Positions 12,201-24,989 of a stretch of 64,000 nucleotides of DNA are shown piece by piece. The first letter of the stretch is position 1. Each line of letters begins with the position of its first letter. The notes beneath the pieces are model-generated. The model saw only the letters and a program-made list of their open reading frames with translations, was not told the origin of the DNA and did not search any database. The translations under genes and the position numbers were made by a program. Source of the DNA: Mactromeris polynyma (lineage: Eukaryota; Mollusca; Bivalvia; Venerida; Mactridae); assembly GCA_032209605.1 (NCBI GenBank), contig JASFXZ010000008.1, positions 496,001 to 560,000 of the forward strand, read 5' to 3'.

Positions 12201-14990
12201 TTTTTCAAGACGTTAAACCAGTATATTAACGCCAGTAACAAAACATTATGAAAGTTGTGTTGCTTAGGGACTTTTCATGTATAATTGTTGTACGATCCCT
12301 TGTTGTCTCTAAGGCTAAGGATCTGTGTCGGAAGGCCATGCATCGTGAATGTGACATTCTCGGTCGTATGCTGCCTAAAATTTTCGTATATTCAGTTGAC
12401 ATGTTACAGTCTCTCAATTTAAATGATTTTCTTGTATTTTATAATTTACATTTCAGATTGTTCACGCAATTTATTTACTTCCTACGTAATTGCAGAACGC
12501 TTCTTGCTCAAACCGTGTTTTGTAAAAGTTGACGAATTGAAATTTCTAACAAAACAATTATTTAGTGTCGTGAGAACTGAACTATTTTGTTTTTTGAAGT
12601 TTCTTCCAGAAAGAACATCAAGATAACGTCATGCTTAAAGCTGAGGATTAACTTAAATTTGAAGACACAACTTTAGGGATTGTGATGGTTAGGCGTCTGT
12701 ATGACATGTGCTGCTGATGTAAAAAGATACATTAGCAGCTGGTTGTTGCAATGGAATGCTTAAAATATAATGTGGTGGCAATTTTGCGATTTGGCGACGG
12801 ATCTTGTTTATAGCTTCTCACATTCGTGTATATATATGATAATTGAATGCCGCATTTTGTCTTCTTACAGCATTTCCAACCTACAAACTCAGAGAAACAC
12901 TTTATTTACTATTTGTGATTTGTGTATTTTCAGTTATATTTGGTCATCCGAAACACTTTTAAAAATCGGTACGCAATAAATATGTTTACCGGAATCTGTC
13001 TTTAACGGACAACAAAGGACCAGACTATGTCTATGATATAATTTTCTGTAACACTAGTTTATATCACTTCATCACGGCTGAGATATTGCTCCCGTTTTTG
13101 AAATGTAAAAAATATTATTAATTATTATGCCGATTATATTATGCGCTGAATCCTGTAGTTAATCAAGTAAAGTTCGGCATGCTGCAAGCAACGTGTAATT
13201 AATCGAAGTACTTTTAATGAAATGAGTTTTAAAGATAGTCTGATAATTTATTGTTCTGTCTGTGATGTCTACAAATACTGCTATTGTCATTGCATTGTGA
13301 GGATGAGATTAATTTGAATAAAAGCAAGTTACAGTCTGATTTGCTTCGCTGTAAACAAGATGTATGATTTGTCACGGGACTTCGACTTTTCTGTGTATGT
13401 TAATATGTTTTAGAATCCTTTTCTAAAACCTTATTGTCATACACTCCCAGTGGATCACAAAGACTCTTCGACAAGGTATGTTTGTGATAGATGTATCGGT
13501 CGTTTTACATTTCTTTCATTCAAACAGTCACTTACTTACTGTACTAAACTCAAAATATCCGATCGTGCTTTGAGTTTGTTTCGGCCGTTGCAAATGTATA
13601 ATTTTCATATCTCTTCGTGCTTGTGAGGATGGCTGAATGCTTTGTATGTGACATTTCATGCTCGATTCTATATTACTGTGAGCATTTAACCGATACCAGG
13701 CGATGATTTACGATATGTTCGTGCAATACACGAGTTGGGTAGGGTATTTTTTTAATAGATTGATTCCACATGTGCCTACGACTTGAGTGCCTAATTTGTA
13801 TTTAATCTGACTTAAATTAGTCCTCGTTTATTAATATCCTTATTTGTTATTTAGAACAGATTCATGTACACACGAAAACGGTGTAAATATGATGAGTGTC
13901 GTTTTGGAACAGCAGCGCTAATCTTCCTTATTATTTAACTAGATGAATACATAGCCTATTGTAAGGTGTTTGTACCGTACAATACAGAGTAACACGTTTC
14001 CTACTCGTTAAGAGTGTACATCGAACCGAAGGGCAGCTATAAGCTCCTATTACTCGTCTCTCCAAAACATGATTTTTTTAGACTTTTGAAAACCCTATTT
14101 TATTTCAAGTCAGAAAAAGTATTACAAAGAAGACTTGACTGATTTACAGGGTACGAAATAAAACAGCGGTTAAGAGATATAAAATAGAATTAAAAAGAGG
14201 TCGGCATACACAATACTAGATCACAGGAAGAAAACATCCAATACAGCGGCCTTACTGCTTCTGGACAGCCTGTTTAAATACAGAACTAGACGGGCATTCA
14301 CTATGTTATTATCTAAAGACGACAATGATTTTATTGACAAACAAACGTCTTGAACAAGAACTTCAATGTGATTTTAAAGGTAGTTCTTGGCTAAGTTAGT
14401 TTCATACAAACGTACAAAAGAATAAGTGTGTTAATGCGTCCCATGCGTATGTTGTACAGACTGTTTTATATAGTTTGTATTCAACAGCACGAGAAGATCA
14501 TCACTTATGTGTTAGTAACTGTATGAACTGAAATCTATTTTGCCTCCTGTAGACATATTTATCAGATAAAGAATCAGTCATTGTTTCTCGCCTGACTGTT
14601 ATTATGACCAGGATTCTTCTGTTATTATTCTCTTGGTATTTCATTTTGTCTATGATGTGAATTAATTACACCTCCAAGATTCCAGACAATAAATTAGGCG
14701 TTGCTTGACTTAAAATATCTAAGACCATATTGAAGAGGAGTTATTAATTCTAGTATATGAGTAAATAATGCACACCGACAATGACAATAATTCTGTTCAA
14801 AGAACCTTTTTGTTATATTTCATCACTGTACTAATGTATTAGCAAATGATTGTTTGGAAAACTCGATCGAGGTCCAAATATTTCACCACTTTCATAGAGT
14901 TACTGACAGAATAATGACAGAGTAGACAGTTGATTACAATTGATTTAATTTTTCAAATATGTCGAAATAATTGAAATACTTTCTTACGTT
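9208..14990. other. Gene-poor stretch, no convincing gene
   Basis: Only short open frames occur (for example 9550-9774 plus, 10104-10310 minus, 12248-12532 plus). None shows a recognisable domain, and none has convincing paired splice sites. A segment near 13590-13670 resembles 22160-22225 weakly, sharing TTTTCATATCTC or TTTTCAAATCTC and later GGCTG..TTTGT..GTG.CATTTC, which may mark an old duplicated unit. I see nothing else that can be supported. Confidence 0.4.
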
Positions 14991-14999
14991 GTCCTCATC

Positions 15000-15240
15000 A
15001 GAAAGTCTCAACAAGAATTGGCATGCTGTACACACAGGGAGGGGTGACACAATTAAAACTGAAACAGCATCCCCGACGTCAAAAACAGCAATAAACAATT
15101 ATATGGAACAATAAGAAACAACACGAAAAAGCAACACGAGAATTGAGGGAACACAAAGATCTACAACCTTGAAACTGTCAGTAAAATGTTGGGGACCTAT
15201 GAAACTAGTCTACTAAGCATAAATATACCAACACAAACTA
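15000..15240 (-). repeat. Possible dispersed repeat sharing a head with the 15.5-kb element
   Basis: On the minus strand this block begins with a segment close to TTTTACTGACAGTTTCAAGG, which is also found in diverged form at the upstream end of the neighbouring element (about 15850-15875) and partly near 38590. The body differs from that family. It may be a related composite repeat. The boundaries are guesses. Confidence 0.4.
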
Positions 15241-15480
15241 AAACGCACGAAGTAAAAACTTATATAAGATAAAGTAAAACATTTAGCCAAGAGAAACTAA
15301 AAAGCAATCGAAATAAGCTGAGCGAAAACTATGACAGCTACTAAAACACGACTGCTCGACAAAATACCGTACATGTAGTTCATTATTCCCTTAACATATA
15401 ATGATCTTGAGTACTCATACAGCTGTCTTATCTGAGTAAGTTCGCCCAATTATACCAAAGGTAAATAACTCCTTTCAATG

Positions 15481-15875
15481 CTAAAAGAGAGAGAATAAGT
15501 TGCTACAGGAAACGCCACATACATAAGACAATGTCTCTCCACACAGACATCCGGGAAAACAACAAATAACACTTAAGGCATTCGAGGAGGCGCAAGGGTA
15601 AATACGTAAGGGAACAGGGGCGCAAGGAATGGCCTGACCTGACCATTTAAGAACACTATGGATAATCAAAGAGGATAAACAGGGGAGATTTAATGGATGG
15701 AATACATTACAGGACACGTCAAGACAGCTGGCTATAATAGGCCGAAAGTGGGGAGAAAATAACTTGAACACTATATGAAGTGAAAGAACCGCACAGGGGA
15801 AGGGAAACCCAGCATACATCTAAACACAAATAGAAATAAAACTATAAACGATTTACAGCATTGGAACTGTCAGTA
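15481..15875 (-). repeat. Dispersed repeat family R, longest copy
   Basis: This is the longest of ten related copies in the window. Reading on the minus strand it contains TTTCGGCCTATTATAGCCAG, then GGCCATTCCTTGCGCC, then GTATGTGGCGTTTCCTGTAG, ending in CAACTTATTCTCTCTC. No tRNA promoter boxes, terminal inverted repeats or flanking duplications are obvious, so its class is open. The 112-residue open frame (15481-15819) recurs only as pieces in other copies and is probably a by-product of the repeat. Confidence 0.8.
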
Positions 15876-15989
15876 AAAAAACCTAATATAATGCTCATTT
15901 CTGTCATATTTCCATGAAATAGTTAACCCGTATGAGGGAAGCCATAGCTTTCATATTCATGAGTCTGAAACATTAGCTACACTGTAGAT

Positions 15990-17890
15990 AGAAGTACTTG
16001 GTTTACTCGACAAATACGATAGTAACCTACGATTAAGCACGTATAAATATTTGTCATGGCGCTCGTACCAGTAAAATCCAAAATCATGGAGAATTAGAAA
16101 CAGGGCATTCCATTCATATTATTAATCGATTTATCTATCGGACGAATTCGTAGAACCTTAGGTAATAATAAATCAATTTATATGTTGATCCCTAACAAAG
16201 TAGATCAATCACACATCCTTTCTGAACGCGTTCCATTCCATATGACAAGAATGACTACTTTAGTTCAGTCACCATACGTTGGTTTTTCAACTGGGTGACA
16301 CGAATCATAACGCATTTAGCTACGCTGATTCTCAACTGAATGTCAGAAAAAATAACAAAAATGAAAATGTAAATCCCCGGTAATAATGTTAAACATAACG
16401 TCATTGGCCCATTTAGCCGATAACAATGTGTCAAGCAGACAATGACCATGTTGAAGAGCTAAACAAGTAATTACATCTAGTCTTTACTTGGTACTTTTTT
16501 TATTTTGTTGACTTTGTAAATTCTGCCCAATAACCATTTATTAACTAGTTTGAAGATTTAATTACACGAGGAATAGAGTTCGGTGGATTTGGGTACATTT
16601 GGCTTTTCCGGGCGTCATATAAATAGCACTCCGTTGTGTGATTAGTCACAGACCTTTACCATCACTCGATGTATCAGTCGTGAAATCACAAGTTCGTGTT
16701 AGCTGACTTATTACATATCGAATTATCTGATTAAATCGATATGAATAAACCAAGAAAGTATTGAAGTTCTTAATTCCGATGTCGGGCAAAGTCCCATAGG
16801 GTTGACTAACAACACTACTCGCTAGACAAATCTAGAGGTATACTATATATCTACTTTCAGACACAGTTGTTAAAGCAAACAATATTACGATCATATGGTT
16901 TGCACGCAACCTTGTCATGTTTACAGTCATAACAAGAACGCCTCTGCACTGATGGAAATGTTTTGTTTCCAAACAAAACACCATTGCACTAATTGTGTTC
17001 AATGATTTGCATCGGAAGAAGAAATACAAAACAATAAATATGCCATGTTTTAGTTTGGTTCACAAATATACATACCTTAACCAATCCGCGTCAATGTTAC
17101 AAACGTTGTTCGGTTTTAGAGAATTTTATTTAACGGTCAGCCTACCATTTGATTGGTATCCACAACGCTGTCAATCAAATAGCAAAGCCATGCTAGTACG
17201 TCTTCGTCCAAAAACAATTGCAAAAGGTGACCAAGACAAATACACATGATGAGTGAAGATAAGAGTACCGCATTGGAACGGAGAGCGGCATTCGTGCCAC
17301 TGGTGTTTAAGCCTGATTTCACGGTGCACTAAACATCACACTTACCCTATCATTATCAAAACGAACTGGGTTAATAACATCGCCGATGGACAACTCCCTA
17401 ACATACGAGACGGAGAACAAAGCTATACAAACTAATAAGTACGTGAAACTATGCAAATATGTGGAAAGTGAATTATCAGAAGATTGCAATTACGGATTCA
17501 ATCGACATGTAACATATTGATCTACATGCGCAGCAAAGTCTCATATGTTACTGAATGATCTTTTGACAAACGAGAATTCAATCAAGTCCTGATACTTTTC
17601 TCTACGTAGTTCTTGCAATACGGTGTTCAATTCTCTTTCACATTTTGAATTTCCAAGGTCTCGCCATTAAATTTCATTTGAAGCAACACAGCCTTTAACC
17701 ACGAGGGTTTTTGTAATCACATTTAACAAGCAAAGATCAATTAATTGCTAAATATACGAGACAGCATTGTCTTCATGGGAATTGTAATTGTTTCTCTTTG
17801 AAATGTTTGCCTGGAGTTCGTTTTCAACCTCTTTGAACAGTAACGTTTTAGGCATGGAAGCCAAATCTGACATCACACTGCAATGTTTGT
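15990..17890 (+). repeat. Old duplicated segment, copy 2 (partner 3230-4070)
   Basis: Shares ordered blocks with 3230-4070, including AATAATAAATCAATTTATAT and GTTGATCCCTA near 16161, GACACGAAT near 16299, and CCATTAAATTTCATTT near 17664. The central roughly 1.1 kb (about 16450-17560) has no counterpart at copy 1, so it was either inserted here or lost there. Confidence 0.65.
16618..16655 (+). promoter_or_regulatory. Possible TATA box plus initiator
   Basis: TATAAATAG at 16618-16626 is followed about 29 bases later by TCACAGACC, which resembles an initiator. The spacing fits a core promoter. No convincing coding exon follows closely. In sequence this AT-rich a TATA match can easily be chance. 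Confidence 0.2.
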
Positions 17891-19284
17891 TTTGTTTCCT
17901 CTCAGACATTACTTTTATGTCAACAATTAACTATTGCATGCTTTCATGAGTTTGTTTAATGGTAGTTTGTTAAATGCGCCACGTGAATACCAAATAGTGT
18001 GTTGTGAGTGCAGGAACCCGTCTTGTAAGTGAATGGTCTTGTTATGTTATAATAATGATGAGCAGGCGATTTATATTTGAACAACTAAGTTATGATCAAA
18101 TGTTAATGGTATTTGTGGGAAAAACTGATTATTGCAAATGTTATTTTGTATTTAGATTCAAATTAACGATCTATAATTTGCTAGTTAATATGTTTCCTTA
18201 ATACTATAGGAGAGATTAAAATTCTCTTCTCATGAATAACAAACAGCAGTAATTACAAGAGGTAGCAAGACTGCCTAAAAGCTTCAATAGGCCACGGCTA
18301 ATACATCTAAAGTGTAATTACACATTTAGACATTAATAGTGGAAGTTCAAGTGTAAATGGGATCACGGTTAGCACAAGGAAGGCCACAGTCACAAACCAG
18401 ACTTCTCCCGCTTACTAGTATATGCCAAAATAACGACATTGTGCAGGGGATAGAATATGACTGCAAAGAAGAGATATGCGCAGTATATATTTTGTCGGCG
18501 TAGCTGTAGAATACTGATTTTGACCTACATTTTAGACCAATCAATTATTGTATATGAAGCGATTTGTTTAAACATGCAACACATTTGACGATTTGATTGG
18601 TTCATATTTTAAGCGGAGAGGCACCAAATGGGGTGTCTCGAAAAGATAATTCACGTCCCCGTAGCGTACCCCTCTGGCGAAATCCGAAATAGGGCTATTC
18701 TTTAGACATCATTCTATCTACACCGTTCATCTGTTTTAAATATATTGTTGTTTCTGATAGTGCGAGGATGTTGCTTTTACATATGCTCAAAGATAAATGT
18801 AATGATATTAGTTGTGTATATCTAGACAGAATACGGTATATTTTATGGAACTGAAGTGACAAATCGTCGGTGCAATAGCTGTCAAGAGCCATACATGTAA
18901 TCGAAGTACATGTTCATAAATAATTACTTCGAGACGACCATACAACCATCGTATTTAAGAAGTAAGAAAATCAAAGCGTGAATTAGAAGCAGTTGGTGCT
19001 GAATATAATTCAATTGTTACAAATCCTCAATCTGAAATAAATGTCCAAGCGTTTTTGTCTGGAACATAATTGTACACTATATAAAATACAAAATGGACTT
19101 AAGTAGCATTTCATTTTAGTTTGTACACCCTCTGGTGAAAAAATCGATCGATGCCTTATTGCAATTCTACTTTGTGAAATGCAAAATTAACGTCATATAT
19201 TTGATTACTTATTATTTTGATACTTAACAAACATTGTTCTTCCGTGAAACGTGTTCTGTAGATATTTCCTGATTTTTTTTGTAC
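17891..19284. other. Gene-free stretch
   Basis: Only short unrelated open frames on both strands. I see no recognisable domain, RNA gene or repeat. Confidence 0.45.
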
Positions 19285-19289
19285 GTGAC

Positions 19290-19445
19290 CAGGGCCGTAA
19301 ATTGCCTCTCCTGGAAGGGGAGGCATCCCGCCGAACGGAGCGAGGCAAAAAATTTGTTGGACCCTTTTTAGACAAAAAATGTTGTTTTTTTCAGCCCGCA
19401 ATAGGAGGCAACTGCCTACATGCCTCCATGTAATTTACGGCCCTG
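19290..19445. mobile_element. 156-bp MITE with 14-bp terminal inverted repeats
   Basis: Starts CAGGGCCGTAAATT and ends with its exact reverse complement, AATTTACGGCCCTG. Both ends are flanked directly by GTGAC (19285-19289 and 19446-19450), a 5-bp target-site duplication. The CAGGG start is typical of hAT-superfamily ends, though most hAT elements make 8-bp duplications. A nested inverted pair around GGAGGCA lies inside. There is no coding capacity, so it was moved by a transposase made elsewhere. Confidence 0.88.
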
Positions 19446-19450
19446 GTGAC

Positions 19451-22150
19451 ATTTGAACTTGTAGTTTATAACACAGTAGTTTCCGCCTCGTTTCCTTTGC
19501 TCTAAGGGTAGCAATGTCTTACAGCAATTGTGTTAACTAACCAAATTAGTTCTATTTTCATCGCCGTGCCAATGTTTCCAATTGAGTGGTTCAACTAAGC
19601 CTACTTCGCGTATTCTACAATGTGGGGCAAATGCAAGAGAGAATAAGCTAAGAGAGCAAAATAATTGCGTGGTTACTTGATGGAGATATCCAGCGAATCG
19701 TTCAGTCAGACATAAGTTTGTTACTAGTTGCATTTAATTAGGTATTTCAGAAAAAAGTTGGGTATATTATTAAATTCTTTTTATCTTTAAGTTATTATAT
19801 GTTCCATCTTTATTGGCCAACTACGGCTGTGGATTGACTGTGTGTTGAATAACTAAAGCAAATATTTATGCATTATCGACTGTAAATGGCTGTGGTTTAA
19901 GCGTTGACTATTAGTTAAGATACTGTTCTTGTCAACTCAAAGGATGTCTGATACGAAAACAGTTTAAATAATAATATTCCTAGAATTTCTGGATTATACA
20001 GCTAGTGGGTGATGAGATTGGTTGCTGTACGTAACAGTAAGTGTTTCGTTTAAATGATATATAATATTGTTTTTAAGATAAATATTAGAAATGGCAAAAG
20101 CGTGTTCATCCTATACAAATGTAAAATAATTTTAATAATTTAAAAATATCATCTATTTTTGGAAATAGTAAATACGAATCAACACAACAGAATGTAGTAT
20201 CTGGTGAATTAAAATGCCATTTTTAAAGTTTAGAAATATTATACCAAAATATATAAGATGTAGCATATGTGTTACTTCTACTTGACGATTGTTTCTATAT
20301 TTTTCGTTCTATTTTTACATAACAACCAATATTCTATACAATGGAAATGACTAGAATATGCGTTTGAATTCTGGTTAATTATGAATTATGGTTGCCGACA
20401 ATTGTCTCAGTACTTTTCGTCCGTCTGAAGTTGAGTATTAAGATACTCAGTGGTATCTTTTGTTTTTTCAATTAAAATGATACGTGGTGGTTTTTTATTC
20501 GTCCCTTAACAGTATGCTGATTTAAGTATTTACTTTGTGACAATGATTATCCAACACTCAAATGCACAGTTTGATCCCGATTCATTTCATTCCTTTTTTC
20601 ACACTGCATGACTACAATATTGTCTGGCTTGCGTAAAATACATTCAGACGTCTGATTGAGTAATGTTTTCACAAGTTACTATTCTAATTCATTAGCTTCG
20701 GCTATCAGACTTATATTTCAACGGAATGAGCTGTCTGAACTCTCTAGAGAGAGATTTATCAACGAGAGAATGTCTTAACTAGAAATATGTATCAACTTTA
20801 TGTGAGATATGTGCAATGAAAGCTGCAGGAGATTTTAACACATATTTCTGGCTTAGGTCTTTGTGTCTGTTAAACTTCTATTTAAATTCAAATTTACTAA
20901 TATTTCGGCAAAATATACACGTATTCCTTAGTTATAAAGATATAGTACTTATACTATTGTTATAGTAACGACCAAATGCAGAAGTCGTGAATTGTTTTCA
21001 ATTTGAAATATGTTATTCTAGCGTGTTGTGGATATATTGTCGCGCTATATTGTACGCCAGTGTGACGTTAAAATATGATATGCTGGCGTGTTGAGAAGTT
21101 ATGGTACACGTATGCTGGCGTGTTAAGACACAAAAATGGGACATTACATACACTATATAAGTATAAATATCTTGATGGCACTAAATCATACCTTTTATAA
21201 GCTAATATGTCTATTTATCACAACGTATTACAAATACTTGGAACAGGAACGTTGAAGACATGTAAAGATAGTAAATCGGTCATTCTAAATCAAGCTGGTA
21301 AATTGAGGTACCCGTAGCTTGACTGGTTGATATACATGTATCAGAAACTGATGGACCAATTTCTTCACATCATAGATGACCAAACGTACTGAGTTCGAGT
21401 CTCTAAAATGGTATGCCACCAGATGTAAACTATCAATACTAATGTAAAAACGGTGTAAAATAATAACGCAAAACGAATTATTCTTTCCAAAGAGGTGTGT
21501 GGAAATTTAGTAATTTCTGTTATAAATGCTCACATTTTGTCTAATATCAATGTTTTGCACACATGAGAAATAAACGAGAAAGGTTAACAAAAGACGCAAT
21601 TAAAAAACCTCAGGAAACTGCTTTTCCTGCTTGTTCCAACAACTCTTTTAGTTTGTGGAAGTTTCCAAATTCTTTATAGTTTCCTAAATGCGCTCTTTCC
21701 ATTAAGAGGGCGAAAAAAGGTTAGCAACAGGACATAATTAACAGAACGACTACAAACAAATAAAACTCTCAATGCATTTTCTGTTCTCTAAATGTCACCT
21801 CTTTGCTCCTAATTGCTATGCCGCAACGTAAAGAAGCAGACATATGTCGCCTTCAACCATTCTTGTCAAAAACCATACTCGTACTTAGTAAAAATGCTGC
21901 CTTAACACTAAAATTGCAGAATGACTTCAGCGTAAAAGTATTGAAACATTTTATCATTATAGTTGGATATTAACTTCGTTTATAGTGTGCTTTCTCGGGT
22001 CCTTATGTGTTTCTAAGCGGTTCTGAATAATCTTAGGCATTGGAAGAAATGAGTGCAGTAACCATTGCTTCTTTGTGGTTCTTTATGATATTTACTTTTA
22101 CTATTCAAAATGTCTCCTTAAAGACAACAATATTGTAATTATTCACTTGT
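19451..22150. other. Gene-free stretch
   Basis: AT-rich with no supported gene. A loose triplicate of a GCTGGCGTGTT-like motif lies at 21020-21135. Confidence 0.45.
21020..21135 (+). repeat. Short degenerate tandem repeat
   Basis: TCTAGCGTGTTGTGG, ATGCTGGCGTGTTGAGA and ATGCTGGCGTGTTAAGA occur at irregular spacing of about 45-90 bp. This is a weak local repeat. Confidence 0.4.
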
Positions 22151-22619
22151 ATGTTTGTCAAATTTAATTTTCAAATCTCCTTGTGATTTTGGAATGGCTG
22201 TGTACTTTGTTTGTGGCATTTCCAGATCGACTTTTCCTTTCAATTGAATTCAAAACCATATATTATGAGTCATTGGTGATCCTAAAGAACATTAGAATGG
22301 TCAAATTTATATACTCAACTGATGTGTTTAAATACTTCCAGGATTACTTTTTGAATGATCGATTGGGAAATACACTTATTATATACCAATTTGAATGTTG
22401 TCTGGTATCCACCACTATCTGAATGTTTACTAATTGTGTTGAGAGTAATATTTTCATGTCTGAAATAGTCGCACAGCATATGGGACAGTATGGGAAATAC
22501 ACAGGAAATTGTCGTTATTCATTATGCGCCTTCATGCGATTATCTATCAACAAAGGCCTTTTTGTTTGCTGTCTTTAGTATCCTAAAATATAGTATAGAG
22601 TTGAATTAATCAATTTTGG

Positions 22620-22800
22620 TTGTTTAGGATAGCCAGCCAGACAATTCCTTACTTCTTCATTCCCAAAGATGTTTGCCCTTACACCTCCTCAATCCCAAAT
22701 ATTTTCGTATGCTGTTTTCCTGGGATTTGTGTGGAAATGCATTGTCTGGTATATGTGGCGTTCCCTGTAACAACTTAATCTTCCTTATCAATTTATATAC
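22620..22800 (+). repeat. Dispersed repeat family R copy
   Basis: Truncated copy carrying the 3' core of the family: a TGTGTGGAAATGCATTGTCT-like segment, then ATGTGGCGTTCCCTGTAACA and AACTTAATCT. It is in plus orientation. Confidence 0.75.
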
Positions 22801-23580
22801 TCAGACACGTTAATCAGTTCCCTTGAACACTTGCTTTAATAGTTTTGATAACGTTTAAAACGAAGTGGCTTTTTGTTGTGTTTAAAAACAAAGTAACGGT
22901 CTAGTACATTATAGAATATTGTTTTGAAAATAGAATATCTCAAAAGTGAGAAATAATAGAACATGAAAGGCCAGATGCAAAAAGATCCAAGATTATGAAA
23001 CGCAATAAATATTAGGACATGACGTAAAACACAACGACAGAGGAGGAGGGCGATTGATGGACAAAACATGTCATGGCAACAATTTCACATGGAACGAACT
23101 AAACGACACAGCTGCCTCACAGCCTTAGAAATGTTGCACCTGCATTTAAATCATTTGAAGTCTTTAATATATATTCATGCAGTAGTGCGGAATAATTCCG
23201 ATGCTAAATAACGTAACAAACTCAGGAAATAATACAATGAACCTTCCTTTGTATTACTCAGAATACTGTTTCACTAAATATGTCACAGGCAGGTGGAACA
23301 TCAGAGCCAAACATATACACGAATCATATTTCTAGAAATATAATTGGATCCGACATATTGAAAAATGTATTTCCTATCCTCAGTTGACTACGCTGTCTGA
23401 GAATAACTAAATTATTGGCAGCTGTTTTAATTTCTAAACCAATCCTTAATTCAATTATACTCTATTTGTGCACGCTAAAGGTCAAACCTGCTCGTCTAGG
23501 TAATCTCACGGACACATTATAAATGAGGATAATATTGCTTAGAGACCGATACAATTATAACAATTCTGTTTCAATTTCAG

Positions 23581-23704
23581 TGAAATGTGTTTGTAACGAA
23601 AGTAACCAATATTGACGGAAAGTGGAAGAAATCAAATATGCGATACGTAGGAAAACTAGCATCACTTGTTATTGCATATTTTTACCTTTCCACTGCATAC
23701 AATG
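23581..23704 (+). CDS. Candidate small secreted peptide gene, first coding exon
   Basis: A good acceptor (TCTGTTTCAATTTCAG, ending 23580) precedes this exon. A short untranslated part leads to ATG at 23638. The 22 codons that follow give MRYVGKLASLVIAYFYLSTA and then YN, a short basic start and a hydrophobic run that look like a secretion signal peptide. The exon ends in AATG followed by GTAAGTG, a strong donor at 23705, leaving phase 1. The phase matches the acceptor at 24885, so the two exons join in frame. I do not recognise the protein. It may be a complete 56-residue secreted peptide or the start of a longer gene whose later exons are not visible. There is no homology evidence. Confidence 0.5.
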
Positions 23705-24590
23705 GTAAGTGAGAAGTGTGGTTGTGTTTTACGATTGAATTAAAATATGATAATGCATTAACTTATTTATCTTTTGATTAATTTATTTATATAACTTTAT
23801 ATACACTGCTATCCAAAAGTGTCTTTATGAGGAATATTTTGAATTTCATTACTTTTTTATGCAGAATTTCAAATAAGACATGTATGACCATGAAGTAAAA
23901 TTATTCATCTCACTTATGTGATGGATAGTTAAGAATTAACAATTTGCATATCTCAGCAGCCGCAACAATTGGCTGGCATCAAAAACCAACTTGTGTATGT
24001 GTGAAAATGATCTGACCCAAAAATAAGATAAATTGTTTCAGTACAAATTTATACTTCTACAGAAAATTATTGCTGTGTCAAAAAGCATTTTCAATTTTTG
24101 CATGTGACACAAATATGAAAATACATTAACTGCAATGGGAATTGTCGAAGTGTACAGGAACTTTTGGATGACAGCGTATATCTTTATATGGAACTTTGAG
24201 GCAGCTTTACCCCTGAAATATGAAGTACAAGAGATAATCGATGCAAGGCATCATTGTCATCAAACAGAGGTGTATCAAAATAATTACTGAAATGTATTTG
24301 AAGGGAATTTGAAGAGAAAATAAAACATTGTGATGTAAATGTTTTTGATAATAACACAAATTTTGTAAAACATTTTGATCAATGCTTCACATATGGAATA
24401 CGACATGATATTGTCTAAGAATCATGTACATATATGTATATGAAAAATTAATGAATAGTCATCATTTTCTATGAAAATCATGTTTTAAACAGATTTTGTA
24501 TATAAATGTATAAGATTAAAAGACTCCTAAATCTTACATGTCTTTGAAGGTATTTAAAACTTTCAAAGCAATCGAAATAAAAACAAAGAG

Positions 24591-24668
24591 TGCCCAACGA
24601 TGGACTCACGTCGGAGAGATTACCAGTCTGGTGCTCAACCGACCCTCACTATCGACTAAGCTATACAT
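24591..24668 (-). repeat. tRNA-derived SINE head
   Basis: On the minus strand GGTCGGTTGAGCACC followed by AGACTGGTAATCTC resembles the D arm and anticodon arm of a tRNA, with GTGAGTCCATCG where the B box would be. The T arm does not pair, so it is a SINE remnant or tRNA pseudogene and not a working tRNA. Confidence 0.5.
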
Positions 24669-24885
24669 GTTACTATAGCTAACGAAACATGAACGATGTA
24701 TAAAGTAGTAAAATTGCACACTTTTAGGGATAAAATAGCTGATCCTCCTATGATCAAAAAGAAAAAGGAATAAAGTCGACGGCTTCTGGCTTCTGAGTAT
24801 CCGTCAACGTTGACAAGATTTTCATTCTGATGTTAGATTTATTCTACTCTTGTGTACACATGGAGTATTTATCAGTCTTTTTCAG

Positions 24886-24989
24886 GCTCAGTTGTCTATG
24901 ACGCAGGTCAACCGGAACCTGCAAATGATGTTACTAAATTAAGTGATGAGAAAATAATCCTTCATTTCTTTTCTTATTTACATTGTTAG
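24886..24989 (+). CDS. Candidate small secreted peptide gene, last coding exon
   Basis: The acceptor is TTTTTCAG ending at 24885. Joined to the 23638-23704 exon in phase 1, the frame gives a glycine across the junction and then 33 codons to a TAG at 24987-24989. The sequence starts SVVYDAGQPEPANDVTKL and ends with a hydrophobic stretch and cysteine (FFSYLHC). The total is 56 residues, of which roughly 34-36 would remain after signal cleavage. A weak GTGATG donor inside the exon could instead splice onward before the stop, making this only the start of a larger gene. The region before the stop is loosely like the N-terminal helix of a Cys-loop receptor, but this is too weak to assign. Confidence 0.4.

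Noticed and set aside
12248..12532. 94-residue plus-strand protein
   Set aside because: No domain, no splice context, and overlapping frames are open on both strands.
15481..15819. 112-residue cysteine-rich protein on the minus strand
   Set aside because: The sequence is a copy of dispersed family R. Related frames in other copies are broken, so the repeat explains it better.
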